NCBI RefSeq assembly: GCF_041538045.1
Contig: NZ_JBGOSE010000001.1
Location: 496,001-560,000, forward strand
Direction: 5' to 3'
DNA: 64,000 nt
Source: Aliiglaciecola sp041538045
GTDB taxonomy: Bacteria; Pseudomonadota; Gammaproteobacteria; Enterobacterales; Alteromonadaceae
The notes under the pieces are model-generated. The model did not search any database and was not told the DNA's origin. It was given only the letters and a program-made list of their open reading frames with translations. Of this stretch, positions 1-8,988 are shown piece by piece. The translations under genes were made by a program, and so were the position numbers. Numbering within the stretch: the first letter of the stretch is position 1; the number at the start of each line of letters is the position of its first letter.

Positions 1-1
1 A

Positions 2-133
2 ATCGGCGCTAAGTCAAATGGTTTGCATGCCGCATGGTTAAAACGCAGTGCTACTGCGGTTTTCGATCCTTGGGGAGTAGAGCCTGATATTGAAATTAGC
101 CAATTAGATGAGTTACTGCATAGCCTTGATTAG
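2..133 (+). CDS. Haloacid dehalogenase (HAD) type II, C-terminal end (partial)
   Basis: This is an open frame running in from the left edge and ending at TAG 131-133, about 43 codons. The translation contains GAKSNGLHAAW and, further on, VFDPWGVEPDIEISQLDEL. This is the C-terminal pattern of (S)-2-haloacid dehalogenases, where the post-catalytic Asp/Lys loop is followed by an Arg-Ser and FDPWG-EPD. Family members hydrolyse 2-haloacids or act as general HAD phosphatases in the cytoplasm. The catalytic N-terminal Asp lies outside the window. The convergent tetR gene ends five bases after it. Confidence 0.75.
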   Translation: MGAKSNGLHAAWLKRSATAVFDPWGVEPDIEISQLDELLHSLD

Positions 134-137
134 GTAA

Positions 138-740
138 TTAATGCAGTCCTATACCGTTAATAATAGTATCTATTGAGCGTGCAAGTTCTTCTTTACTGAT
201 ACCGGAACGGGCCATTGATGCTGTTCCTTTTAGCATGGTGTATAGACTAAGACCGTTGGTATGGGCATTGTGATTTAAGCCTAACTCAATAGCTTCAGGA
301 TCGTGCTCAAATAAATCTGTGTACAATTGCATGGGCATGGCTTCAGCTTCGACTAGGATCTGTTCCGCCTCTTTGGGGATAACGCCACTGATGATTTCAG
401 ATTGGCAGAGCACTAAATAACATCCCTTCACTTGATCGGAACTACATTGCATATCAACAATCGACATCATATGGTTTTTAAGGCGTTGCTTTAATGGCAC
501 CCCTGCCTCAAACAATAGCTCAACATGGGCTTTCATTTTGGTTTCAATGTAGCGTTGGGTGGTCTTCACAAATAGTGACTCTTTGTTACCAAACGCACGA
601 TACATGCTTGGCTTACTAATGCCCATGCCATCAGTTAAATCCATGAGAGATGCACCGATGTAACCTTTCTGCCAAAAAACATGCATGGCGGCATCCAGTG
701 CAGCGTCGGAATCAAATTCTCGTTTACGACCGCTTGCCAT
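138..740 (-). CDS. TetR/AcrR family transcriptional regulator
   Basis: The 200-residue length is usual for TetR repressors. Residues about 9-55 form the N-terminal helix-turn-helix, with ALDAAMHVFWQKGYIGASL followed by GMGISKPSMYRAFGNKESLF, a typical recognition helix. The C-terminal part (about 80-200) is the poorly conserved ligand and dimerisation domain. It is divergent from the PfpI-SDR pair, and a TACC-N4-GGTA palindrome sits 35 bases upstream of its ATG. It may therefore repress itself and that pair. The ligand cannot be read from the sequence. Confidence 0.85.
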   Translation of the reverse strand: MASGRKREFDSDAALDAAMHVFWQKGYIGASLMDLTDGMGISKPSMYRAFGNKESLFVKTTQRYIETKMKAHVELLFEAGVPLKQRLKNHMMSIVDMQCSSDQVKGCYLVLCQSEIISGVIPKEAEQILVEAEAMPMQLYTDLFEHDPEAIELGLNHNAHTNGLSLYTMLKGTASMARSGISKEELARSIDTIINGIGLH

Positions 741-1132
741 TACTTTTACCTATAAAATGAATCGATACTTATTATACCACTCGGTACGGAAAATTGAAGG
801 GGTAAACGTTCGTCACGATATTTTACCTGCTCTAATCATGAAATTAGTCTGAAAAAACAGGCTAGAAGAATAACAATGGAATACCACTTAGGGTAAGTAG
901 GCGGCAGGGTAACAATGTGAAAATCTTACAAAGTTAATTGACGAAACCACAGGAAAAACTGATTTAGCTAACGTTACCTTATTAGGGAAACCCTCACACT
1001 ACTTATTTTTAGTGGGTTGGAGGTAACTCTATGTGTTGGTATAGGTGTTGCACCTCATATTCTGTTTCTGCAGAAGTTTGCTGTTAATAAATGAACTTTT
1101 GCATATTAATTAACCGAGTAATTGGAGAAATT
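741..1132. other. Divergent intergenic region between tetR and pfpI-like gene
   Basis: This 392-base AT-rich region holds the promoters of both divergent genes. Besides the 775-786 palindrome there is a short inverted repeat GGTG-TTG-CACC near 1043-1054. I see no gene, RNA or repeat element here. Confidence 0.5.
775..786. promoter_or_regulatory. Possible TetR operator
   Basis: TACC-ACTC-GGTA is a perfect interrupted palindrome 35 bases upstream of the tetR start codon. Its size and position suit an autoregulatory operator. The assignment rests on symmetry and position only. Confidence 0.3.
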
Positions 1133-1687
1133 ATGTCAAACAGTACTATGTTAAATACTAAAACCCTTGCCATTATTGCCACCCATGGTTTTGAACAAAG
1201 TGAATTGTTGGATCCAAAAACTGAGCTCGAAGCGAGAGGCGCAATCACTCATGTCATTTCTATTAACGGTAATGAGACCATACGGGGCTGGGACGAAAAA
1301 GACTGGGGTGAAGAAGTTAAAGTCGATAAACAAATCGAACACGCCAATATCAATGATTATGACGCAGTTATTTTGCCGGGCGGACAGATGAATCCAGATA
1401 TTCTTCGTACCGATCCTAAAGTGGTGAATTTCATTAAATCAGCGGATCAAGAAAGTCAGATCAAAGCCATAGCGGCTATTTGTCACGGTCCTTGGTTATT
1501 GGCCGAAGCTAACATTATTAAAGGCAAAAAAGTGACTTCATACCCCAGCATTAAAACAGATTTAAAAAATGCCGAGGCGAACTGGCAAGATTATGAAACC
1601 GTAGTGGATGGTAAGTTGATCACCAGTCGTAATCCGGATGATATCCCTGCTTTCATAGAAGCGATTAGCGAAAAATTACTGAATTAA
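1133..1687 (+). CDS. PfpI/DJ-1 family cysteine amidase or deglycase
   Basis: This is a 184-residue protein of the class I glutamine amidotransferase-like (DJ-1/PfpI) fold. The nucleophilic elbow is AAICHGPWLL (Cys near 127), preceded by the beta-strand motif YDAVILPGG. An N-terminal Glu near residue 20 (FEQSE) matches the Glu that pairs with the Cys in this family. Members act as stress-induced proteases, glyoxalases or deglycases in the cytoplasm. The ATG at 1133 is preferred over an upstream ATG at 1091 because GGAGA lies just upstream of it. The SDR gene follows 68 bases later and is probably cotranscribed. Exact activity is unknown. Confidence 0.85.
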   Translation: MSNSTMLNTKTLAIIATHGFEQSELLDPKTELEARGAITHVISINGNETIRGWDEKDWGEEVKVDKQIEHANINDYDAVILPGGQMNPDILRTDPKVVNFIKSADQESQIKAIAAICHGPWLLAEANIIKGKKVTSYPSIKTDLKNAEANWQDYETVVDGKLITSRNPDDIPAFIEAISEKLLN

Positions 1688-1755
1688 TAGTTGATTGGCT
1701 TACAAAGCATGTGAGTGATCAGGTTACTTTCGTTTGAAGTATAGGAGATATTTTA

Positions 1756-2436
1756 ATGGCTGAAGAAAAAGTGGTATTGATAACGGGGGCGTCTAGTGGA
1801 ATAGGCGCCGCAACAGTCGAAAAGGTGGTTAAAGCCGGACATAAAGCAGTGATAACCGCGCGCAGCATTGATAAATTAAAGGATATTGCAAAAAAGTGGG
1901 GCGAAGAACAGGTTTTACCTGTTAAAGCCGATGTCACTAATTTGTCCGAAATAGAAGGTGTTGTGAACCAAGCTATCGATAAGTTTGGTCGCTTAGATGT
2001 CGTGTTTGCAAATGCTGGAACGGGTTCTAAAGCTGCCGGTATTGAACAAGGCGATGTCAAAGACTGGAAGACCATGTTGGACGTGAATATTAATGCATTG
2101 TTATTTACTGCCAAAGCTAGTTTGCCTTATTTACGCAAAACCCAAGGACACTTTATTATTACCAGTTCAATTGCCGGAAAGATTACCCTCAAGGGCTCGG
2201 TATACGGTGCCTCTAAGTGGTTCGCTTACGGCTTTGGTAAAAACCTTGCGGAAGAAATGGCGCAGTGGAATGGGCGTTGTACTACTATCTGCCCGGGTAT
2301 GGTTAATACACCATTTTTTGATGAAGCTAAGCCGGATAAACTCGACCCCAGTGATGTTGCTGATGCAGTGCTTTATGCCATCTCAGCAAACCCACGATGT
2401 GATATTAGAGAAGTGTGTTTGATGCCAACTCATTAA
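1756..2436 (+). CDS. Short-chain dehydrogenase/reductase
   Basis: This is a 226-residue classical SDR. It has the cofactor loop GASSGIGAA near residue 11, the structural NAG motif (FANAGTG, near 83-89), a catalytic Ser in ITSSIAG and the YGASK catalytic Tyr/Lys near 154-158. It resembles the YdfG/serine-dehydrogenase-like subgroup of NADP-dependent oxidoreductases, but the substrate cannot be inferred. An AGGAG ribosome site lies upstream. The gene follows pfpI and is separated from the convergent osmC gene by a strong hairpin. Confidence 0.88.
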   Translation: MAEEKVVLITGASSGIGAATVEKVVKAGHKAVITARSIDKLKDIAKKWGEEQVLPVKADVTNLSEIEGVVNQAIDKFGRLDVVFANAGTGSKAAGIEQGDVKDWKTMLDVNINALLFTAKASLPYLRKTQGHFIITSSIAGKITLKGSVYGASKWFAYGFGKNLAEEMAQWNGRCTTICPGMVNTPFFDEAKPDKLDPSDVADAVLYAISANPRCDIREVCLMPTH

Positions 2437-2446
2437 CATCAGCAAT

Positions 2447-2466
2447 AGGTAGCCCAAGGGCTACCT
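2447..2466. terminator. Hairpin between convergent SDR and osmC genes
   Basis: AGGTAGCCC and GGGCTACCT form a nine-base perfect stem with a tiny loop. It sits between two converging stop codons (2436 and 2488), so it probably terminates both transcripts. Confidence 0.6.
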
Positions 2467-2487
2467 CTCTTGACGATTGTGGCAAAC

Positions 2488-2925
2488 TTAATTGCCTTTA
2501 AAAGATGTGATATCCAGGGTGATATCGCAGTTTAATAATTTTGAAATTGGACAATTTAACTTCGCTTCCACTGCTACTTTTTCGAAATCAGCTTCATCCA
2601 TCCCCGGTACTTGCGCATCTAAGGTTATTTCAGATTTGCTGATTGAAAAGCCATCATCGTCTTTCACCAATGTTATTGCCGCTTTGGTTTCTAAAGTGCC
2701 TTTTTTAAAGCCCTGTTCTGACAAACTCATTGATAAGGCCATGGTAAAACACGAAGCCTGAGCGACGGCGATTTGTTCTTCTGGATTTGTACCAGACGTA
2801 TCCTCAAATCGAGTATTAAATCCGTAGGGATGATCTTGCAATGCTCCCGATTCCATTGATACATGACCTTTACCGTCTTTTCCTAGCCCTTCATATTTTG
2901 CGGTTGCCCATTTAACAATTGCCAT
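2488..2925 (-). CDS. osmC: OsmC family peroxiredoxin
   Basis: The protein is 145 residues, the normal length for OsmC/Ohr thiol peroxidases that reduce organic hydroperoxides in the cytoplasm. The two catalytic cysteines are visible, in QASCFTMAL (about residue 58) and LNCPISKLL (about 124). The second context (NCPISK) favours OsmC over Ohr. The start codon follows a purine-rich AAGGAGC site. It converges on the SDR gene and faces the aldehyde dehydrogenase promoter region. Confidence 0.88.
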   Translation of the reverse strand: MAIVKWATAKYEGLGKDGKGHVSMESGALQDHPYGFNTRFEDTSGTNPEEQIAVAQASCFTMALSMSLSEQGFKKGTLETKAAITLVKDDDGFSISKSEITLDAQVPGMDEADFEKVAVEAKLNCPISKLLNCDITLDITSFKGN

Positions 2926-3400
2926 TTTATGCTCCTTAATCGAAACGCTGTTAGCGTATATTTAAAATGTCCGCAGAGCTGAGAATACTCTCAATATCTT
3001 TAGACCTGTATTACAAACATTGAACTAAGCAAGGCTTATTCCATTTAACCAAACTCGCTTTTGCACAGGGCGGCAGGCGTTTGGTGTTTATTAGATGGGA
3101 AATTTAATCCGACTTTCGAGTAAAAATTGCAGGCGATGTGTGTAGCCTTTACGCTCAATTTATTCACTGTCTCTATCCCAATACCCTGTTCCTAAGTTCG
3201 GTTTTTACTTCCTTTTTTTATCCGCTTTTTTCTGCCCCCTGATGAACAGGCGCTTGCTTGTCTGTTATTTATTGAAACGTATTGTAATTATTAAGATGAA
3301 ATATAACGTGAAATTTAATGTTTATTTATCATTCAATATCAGGTAGCTTGATGTATTGAGAAGTTCAGATTTTGTTTTATAAAAAAATAAGGATAAAAAT
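2926..3400. other. Long divergent leader between osmC and aldehyde dehydrogenase
   Basis: These 475 bases contain no credible gene. The half next to the aldehyde dehydrogenase is very AT-rich and could hold its promoter and activator sites. No TTAC-N12-GTAA site like those of the iac locus is visible here. Confidence 0.5.
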
Positions 3401-4825
3401 ATGCAACAATTTAACATGACCATAAATGGCAAAAGCTATACGTCTGGAAAAACCTTTGATGTGATTAACCCCGCTTTAGGTGTACCATTTGCGACTTGTG
3501 CTTTAGGCGATGTCAGCACTGTTAATGAGGCTGTTGTTGCAGCAAAAAATGCCTTCCCAGAATGGAGCCAACTACCGGATGAAACCCGCATTGAAAAAAT
3601 GAATGCCTTGGTTGGCCTATTAGAAAGCAACATGCCTGATATCATGGCACTTATCACTCAGGAAAATGGTAAACCCTTTAATGGTTTCGGCGGAATCGGT
3701 TCCGGCATGGAAGTGGGGGGATCAATGGCTTGGATTCAGGCTACTTGTAGCTTTTCTTCTCCTGTTCAAGTCATCCAAGACAATGATGAAGCTAAGGTCG
3801 AAGTACATAGAAAACCTTTAGGGGTTGTAGCTTCCATTACACCTTGGAATTGGCCATTGTTGATTGCTATTTGGCATGTTATCCCAGCATTAAGAACCGG
3901 TAATACTGTGATTATTAAACCCTCACCCCTGACCCCAGTGGCAACCATGCGATTTGTAGAATTAGCCAACACAGTGTTACCACCAGGTGTACTCAACGTT
4001 ATTACCGGTGATGCCGAAGTAGGTAATGCAATTTCAGCCCACCCAGATATTAATAAAATTGTATTTACCGGATCTACTCCTACGGGTAAAAAAATAATGA
4101 GCTTAGCCTCAAGTAACTTAAAGCGATTAACTTTGGAGTTAGGCGGCAATGATGCAGGCATCGTCTTACCCGATGCCGATGTGAAGGCCATTGCGCAGAA
4201 CTTGTTTTTGTCCTGTTTCCACAACAACGGTCAAACTTGTGCTTGTTTAAAACGTCTGTATGTTCACGCGTCTATTTACGACGAAGTGTGCAACGCGCTA
4301 GTGGAGTTTGCTAATACGGTGAAAGTAGGCAATGGCATGGATGAGGGAACTGAATTTGGTCCGGTACAAAACAAAGCCCAACTCGATAAAGTCATTGAGC
4401 TGACAGAAGATGCTTTAGCCAATGGTGCGACGCTTTTAGCCGGCGGCAAAGTCGCTGAGGGCGAAGGCTACTTTTTCCCGCCAACGATTATTGGTGATAT
4501 ATCTAACGGTGCACGTTTAGTCGACGAAGAACAGTTTGGACCTGTGTTACCAATTATTAAATATACCGATATAGACGAGGCTATTAAAATGGCCAATGAC
4601 AACCAATTTGGCCTTGGTGGTTCAATTTGGTCATCAGATACGAAACAAGCCTATGCATTAGCATCGCGTTTGGAAACCGGTTCTGTTTGGATTAATGAAC
4701 ATGGTAATGTGCAACCTGATGCGCCTTTTGGTGGGGTGAAACAATCGGGTCTTGGTGTTGAATTTGGTCAACTTGGACTGGAAGAGTACACCTCTGTACA
4801 GACCATAAAAGTCAGTAAAGTGTGA
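3401..4825 (+). CDS. NAD(P)-dependent aldehyde dehydrogenase
   Basis: This 474-residue aldehyde dehydrogenase superfamily enzyme oxidises an aldehyde to the carboxylate. It has the cofactor motif ITPWNWPLL, the Rossmann loop FTGSTPTGK, the general-base Glu in LELGGNDA (about 248) and the catalytic Cys in NNGQTCACL (about 282). AAGGA lies upstream of the ATG. It converges on an AraC-type regulator gene whose other side faces a quinohemoprotein alcohol dehydrogenase. The three may form an alcohol-to-aldehyde-to-acid module, possibly supplying indole-3-acetate from tryptophol or indole-acetaldehyde. That substrate guess rests only on proximity to the iac genes. Confidence 0.85.
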   Translation: MQQFNMTINGKSYTSGKTFDVINPALGVPFATCALGDVSTVNEAVVAAKNAFPEWSQLPDETRIEKMNALVGLLESNMPDIMALITQENGKPFNGFGGIGSGMEVGGSMAWIQATCSFSSPVQVIQDNDEAKVEVHRKPLGVVASITPWNWPLLIAIWHVIPALRTGNTVIIKPSPLTPVATMRFVELANTVLPPGVLNVITGDAEVGNAISAHPDINKIVFTGSTPTGKKIMSLASSNLKRLTLELGGNDAGIVLPDADVKAIAQNLFLSCFHNNGQTCACLKRLYVHASIYDEVCNALVEFANTVKVGNGMDEGTEFGPVQNKAQLDKVIELTEDALANGATLLAGGKVAEGEGYFFPPTIIGDISNGARLVDEEQFGPVLPIIKYTDIDEAIKMANDNQFGLGGSIWSSDTKQAYALASRLETGSVWINEHGNVQPDAPFGGVKQSGLGVEFGQLGLEEYTSVQTIKVSKV

Positions 4826-4863
4826 CTATAGACAACTTCTTTGCAGGTACAATATTGATAACA

Positions 4864-4892
4864 AGGGTAGCTTAATATCTTTAAGCTACCTT
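4864..4892. terminator. Bidirectional terminator-like hairpin
   Basis: GGTAGCTTAA pairs perfectly with TTAAGCTACC around a five-base loop, extended by AAG/CTT-type flanks. It lies between the converging aldehyde dehydrogenase and araC stop codons. Confidence 0.65.
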
Positions 4893-4903
4893 AGATTCCC
4901 TGT

Positions 4904-5887
4904 TTACAGTTTAGATTTATTTAGGGTATCTGAGGGGCGTTCACCGAACTTCAGTTTATAGTAATGAGCAAATCTTCCTAAGTGATTAAAGCCGTATTTA
5001 ATTGCTACATCTGTCACATTGATGTCTTCTTCTGTACAGCGTAACACCTCATGTACTGCCGCTAACTTCTGTCCTCGAACATATTTCATCGGTGATTGAC
5101 CAATAAAATGACTAAAGTGTTTATTTAAAGTAGAGGGCACTACACCTGTTACCGTTGCCAGTTGTTCCAAGGAAATATCTAGGTGGATATTATCGTGAAT
5201 ATAATCGCGCGCACGCTTCACCGATCTTGGAGTGACATTATCGCGCCCAGCATTCAATTTATGCCGATAGTTATGGTGGGGTAATTGCAGTAGCATTAAA
5301 CACAAGGTGTCTTCAATTTGTTGAAGCAGGGGAGCGGCGACTATGGGAGCAAGAGGAAGCTCCAATTGACGTTTAGCGAAATTCACCGCATTCACCCAAC
5401 TTTTACCCTCGGCAGTGGTCAGATCAAACTTAGAATCAAATATTAACGGCTCTTGCAGTTCATGGCCTAGCAGTTTGCTAAGGGTACTTTCGACTTTTTG
5501 CCTATCTAAGCGAACTGTGAAAAAACTACAGTCATTTGACCAGCGCATATTCATAGCTTGATCGGGAGAAACCACGCTGGCAATGCCAGGCTTAATTTGA
5601 GTTTTGACGTTTTCTATGGCTACTTCGGCCTGACCGTTCCACGGCACTTGGATCAGAAAGCAACTGCCTAATTGCTCCGTCTGGATACTCACAGCTGCGC
5701 CATAAGAAATATACACAAGCGCCGATTGAGCAAACTTTGCTTCATTCACTAACACTGAAAGCGAGCTTGCATTCTCAAGCAGTTCAAACTGATGAGGGCA
5801 AAATATATTGCTTACATTTTTTAAGGTTTCATCTACATTTTTCGACGAAAACCGAGAAAACTGATGCAATGGCAAGTTGGAGTTCAT
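4904..5887 (-). CDS. AraC/XylS family transcriptional regulator
   Basis: This is a 327-residue regulator. The N-terminal half resembles the AraC-binding-like domain found in activators of aromatic and amine catabolism. The C-terminal 100 residues hold the two helix-turn-helix motifs, including SLEQLATVTGVVPSTLNKHF and the end pattern VAIKYGFNHLGRFAHYYKLKFGERPSDTL. It is divergent from the quinohemoprotein dehydrogenase and converges on the aldehyde dehydrogenase, so it is the obvious candidate activator of one or both. The inducer is unknown. Confidence 0.87.
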   Translation of the reverse strand: MNSNLPLHQFSRFSSKNVDETLKNVSNIFCPHQFELLENASSLSVLVNEAKFAQSALVYISYGAAVSIQTEQLGSCFLIQVPWNGQAEVAIENVKTQIKPGIASVVSPDQAMNMRWSNDCSFFTVRLDRQKVESTLSKLLGHELQEPLIFDSKFDLTTAEGKSWVNAVNFAKRQLELPLAPIVAAPLLQQIEDTLCLMLLQLPHHNYRHKLNAGRDNVTPRSVKRARDYIHDNIHLDISLEQLATVTGVVPSTLNKHFSHFIGQSPMKYVRGQKLAAVHEVLRCTEEDINVTDVAIKYGFNHLGRFAHYYKLKFGERPSDTLNKSKL

Positions 5888-6055
5888 ATTGTTTTCTTAT
5901 TTTTATTCGTCTTGTTTTTTTTACGCCATTGTTCCTTTGCTGTCAATTGTTATCAAAATTGGATAGTTGAGGACGAATTCGGATAGTGAGCCCTGTTGTT
6001 ATCATTTACTGTGGGATGACAAATAATAAGAATCTCATTTTAAAAGGGGCCCACA

Positions 6056-8235
6056 TGAATAGCAGTTTGCTACAGAAAACCTCATCAACATTCAAAATAC
6101 CTCTCATTCTACTGGCTACTGTTGGTGTTTATGATTGCGATAGAGCAAAGCAACAAGCGCAATCGTTACCCGAAACACAAGTTGGTCCACAACAGGCAAC
6201 TAACAGTCAGAGTCAGTTAATGGTTGGGATTACAGATCAATGATTAGTTAATGCTGAACCTGAAAACTGGTTATCCCACGGAGGAACTTACAAAGAACAG
6301 CGGTACAGTGCTTTGGATCAGGTAAATCTTAAAAGTATTGAGCACTTAGGACTGCAATGGGACTTTGATTTAGATGGCACTCGGGGGTTAGAAGCTACTC
6401 CCATTGTTGTAGATGGAGTGATGTATATTACCGGAAATTGGAGTCGCATTTATGCACTGGATGCTAAAACCGGCAGTTTGTTGTGGAAATATGATCCTAA
6501 GGTGCCACCTGAGTGGACCGTGAATTTATGTTGTGATGTGGTTAATCGCGGTGTTGCTGTTTATGGTGACAAAGTTTATGCCGGCACCCTTGATGGTAGA
6601 TTAGTTACGGTAGATGCCAAAGATGGTTCGCTGGTTTGGGAAGTGCACACCACTCCCACCGATATTCCTTATTCTATTACTGGCGCGGCAAGAGTGGTAA
6701 AAGGCAATGTGATCATTGGTAATGGTGGTGGTGAATTTGGTGTTCGTGGGTTTGTCTCGGCCTATGATGCGCAAACCGGTGCACAGAATTGGCGTTTTTA
6801 TACCGTGCCGGGGGATCCTAGCAAGCCTTTTGAAAACCCTATTTTAGAAATGGCCGCTAAAACCTGGACAGGGGAATGGTGGAAGTTAGGCGGTGGCGGA
6901 ACTGTATGGGATTCCATGTCCTATGATCCTGAGCTTAATTTACTGTATATCGGGGTGGGTAATGGCTCTCCTTGGAATCAAAATATTCGCAGTCCCCAAG
7001 GCGGCAATAAACTTTTCCTATCATCCATAGTCGCAGTTCGTCCTGATATGGGTGAGTATGTATGGCATTATCAAACCACACCGGGCGATAGTTGGGATTA
7101 CACCGCTGCACAGCAAATGGTGTTAGCAGAAATAGAAATCGATGGCAAATTACGTAAAGTGATTATGCAAGCGCCCAAAAATGGCTTTTTCTATGTACTC
7201 GATCGCGAAACGGGCGAGTTTTTATCCGGCGAACCCTTTGTTAACGTTAGTTGGGCCACGCACATTGACAAAACAACCGGCAGGCCCGCCGTGGTTGAAG
7301 GCGCACGGTATAAACAAGAGAATTTCATGGGACTGCCAAGTCCGTTCGGTGGTCACAGTTGGCACTCCATGAGTTACAGTCCTGATACTGGATTAGTTTA
7401 CATTCCAGCGATGGATCTGCCTTTCAATTTTCAAAGCGATGCAAACTTTGAATACAACTCCGTTGGTGTAAACCTTGGGATAGATCCTGTGGTAGGCGCA
7501 ATGCCCGAAGATGTGAATATTCGTAAAGCGATCAAGGCTATGTTCAAAGGGTATTTGTTAGCTTGGGATCCGGTTAAACAAGAGGCGGCTTGGTCGGTTG
7601 AGCACAAAGTATCGTGGAATGGCGGCGCTTTATCTACCGCTGGTGGTTTACTCTTTCAAGGCAATGGAATTGGTAATTTCAATGCTTACAATTCAGCAAA
7701 TGGTGACAAGCTGTGGTCATTCAACGCACAAACTGGCATCGTTGCTGCCCCCGTCACCTACGCAATAGATGGCGAACAATATGTGGCAATATTGGCAGGT
7801 TGGGGGGGGATTATGCCGTTACTTCTGGGAGAAGCGGTTGCCGATTCTGCCGCCAATAAAGTTAATCGTGTGTTGGTCTTCAAATTGGGCGGCAATAAAC
7901 AACTTCCTCCCCTGAATAATGTGGTGAAACGCACTCTTAATCCTCCTCCTCAAACGGCCTCTGAAGAGATGATTAATCACGGAAGAGCTACTTATCAGCA
8001 ATTTTGTTTTAACTGCCACGGTGACACTGTGGTGTCTGGCGGTGTCTTGCCCGATTTACGCTACAGCCCATTTAATCTGAATAGAGAAGCGTGGAAAAGT
8101 GTGGTTTTAGGTGGGGCTTTATCGTCTAACGGAATGGTGTCATTTAAACAGATTCTTGAGGAAAGTGACGCGGAAGCCATTCGTGCCTATGTTATCAAAA
8201 GGGCTCATGACAAGTTGGCTGAAGAAAATATGTGA
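6056..8235 (+). pseudogene. Quinohemoprotein (PQQ) alcohol dehydrogenase interrupted by an in-frame TGA
   Basis: Reading from ATG 6056 (AAGGGG upstream) the frame stops at TGA 6241-6243 but stays open on both sides in the same frame to 8235, about 726 codons in total. The downstream part carries type II PQQ dehydrogenase hallmarks: PENWLSHGGTYKEQRYS, WSRIYALDAKTG, the vicinal disulfide pair in VNLCCDVVNRG, repeated tryptophan-docking blades and a C-terminal cytochrome c site CFNCH. The TGA sits where family members usually have an Arg (ITDQ-stop-LVNAEPENW), so CGA to TGA is the simplest explanation. A periplasmic enzyme would be expected, and the N-terminus has a hydrophobic stretch (LILLATVGVY). 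An internal TTG at 6313 could only give a protein lacking its signal peptide. Confidence 0.75.
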
Positions 8236-8255
8236 GGAATTATTAAAGTCAATAG

Positions 8256-8278
8256 CTAGGCCCTTTGAGTGGGCCTAG
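8256..8278. terminator. Bidirectional terminator between PQQ dehydrogenase and marR (iacR)
   Basis: CTAGGCCC and GGGCCTAG form an eight-base GC-rich stem with a seven-base loop, followed by a T-rich run. It lies between two converging genes. Confidence 0.65.
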
Positions 8279-8305
8279 ATTCTTTATAATGTTTGCCTGC
8301 TTAAG

Positions 8306-8782
8306 TTAAGCTTCGTCTAAGTTAAGGAAAAGTTTCTGCAGGGTCTGGTTAAAGCTTTCGATTTGTTCAGCAGTGAAGTCCTGGTAAATATTGTCGAAAA
8401 GTTTTTGTGAGTTTTCGATAATATTGGCAATCACGCTTTTGCCTTTCTCAGTTAGCTCTACAATAGACACTCTGCCGTCATTTTTGCTGGTGCGAATAAG
8501 AACAAGTTCTTTTTCTTGCAGGTTATAAGTAGCTCTTGTGATGGTCGGAGTTTTTGCCACAGCATGGGTGGCTACCTCACTAACACTCAAGGTTCCCATT
8601 TCCCTAAGAATCATTAATATACGCCAGGCAGTAAGGTTAATTCCTTGTTTTTTAAGTGATTTTTCCATTCTCATGGAATAAGCACTACCCACTCTCATTA
8701 GCCAGTAAAATGGGTATTGTTGGAATTCAAAACACTCTGACGCAGGTTTGAATTTATTTAGTTTATCAGTATTTTTTTTCAT
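8306..8782 (-). CDS. iacR: MarR family regulator, probable repressor of the iac locus
   Basis: This 158-residue winged-helix regulator has the MarR core, LTAWRILMILREMGTLSVSE, then a recognition helix VAKTPTITRATYNLQEKEL and a wing with KNDGRVSIVELTEKG. IacR-type MarR proteins repress indole-3-acetate catabolic genes and release DNA when the substrate or an intermediate binds; that is family knowledge. Here the gene is divergent from the TonB receptor that opens the iac region. Two TTAC-N12-GTAA sites lie in the intergenic gap and a third lies before iacH, which supports its role as regulator of all three transcripts. The iacR name is given by context. Confidence 0.8.
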   Translation of the reverse strand: MKKNTDKLNKFKPASECFEFQQYPFYWLMRVGSAYSMRMEKSLKKQGINLTAWRILMILREMGTLSVSEVATHAVAKTPTITRATYNLQEKELVLIRTSKNDGRVSIVELTEKGKSVIANIIENSQKLFDNIYQDFTAEQIESFNQTLQKLFLNLDEA

Positions 8783-8829
8783 ACATTCAACATGTTAGTT
8801 ACATTTTTTACACAATAACGCTGGCAATA

Positions 8830-8849
8830 TTACTTGATAAAAAACGTAA
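8830..8849. promoter_or_regulatory. Predicted IacR operator, site A
   Basis: TTACTTGATAAAAAACGTAA has TTAC and GTAA arms 12 bases apart. It shares TTACTTGA and the GTAA arm with the sites at 8915 and 12905. On the minus strand it falls between TTGTCT and TAATAT hexamers 18 bases apart, which could be the iacR promoter, so it would allow autoregulation. Confidence 0.55.
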
Positions 8850-8914
8850 AAGACAATCATATTTTTTAAAAAAGCACTTCTTCGATTAAAAATAAATCAA
8901 ATATCATTGAATTT

Positions 8915-8947
8915 TTACTTGACATATAACGTAATAATTCATACAAA
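8915..8947 (+). promoter_or_regulatory. TonB-receptor promoter overlapped by predicted IacR operator, site B
   Basis: The operator TTACTTGACATATAACGTAA spans 8915-8934. Its bases 5-10 are a consensus -35 box TTGACA (8919-8924), followed after 17 bases by TACAAA (8942-8947). A regulator bound here would block polymerase. The same arrangement recurs before iacH. Confidence 0.6.
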
Positions 8948-8988
8948 TTGACATAGAATAATTAGAACATAACCACTGGAGCACAATT

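Noticed and set aside
6241..6243. Selenocysteine codon in the PQQ dehydrogenase
   Set aside because: The position is normally Arg in the family, not Cys, and no selenocysteine insertion hairpin was recognised just after it. A nonsense change is simpler.
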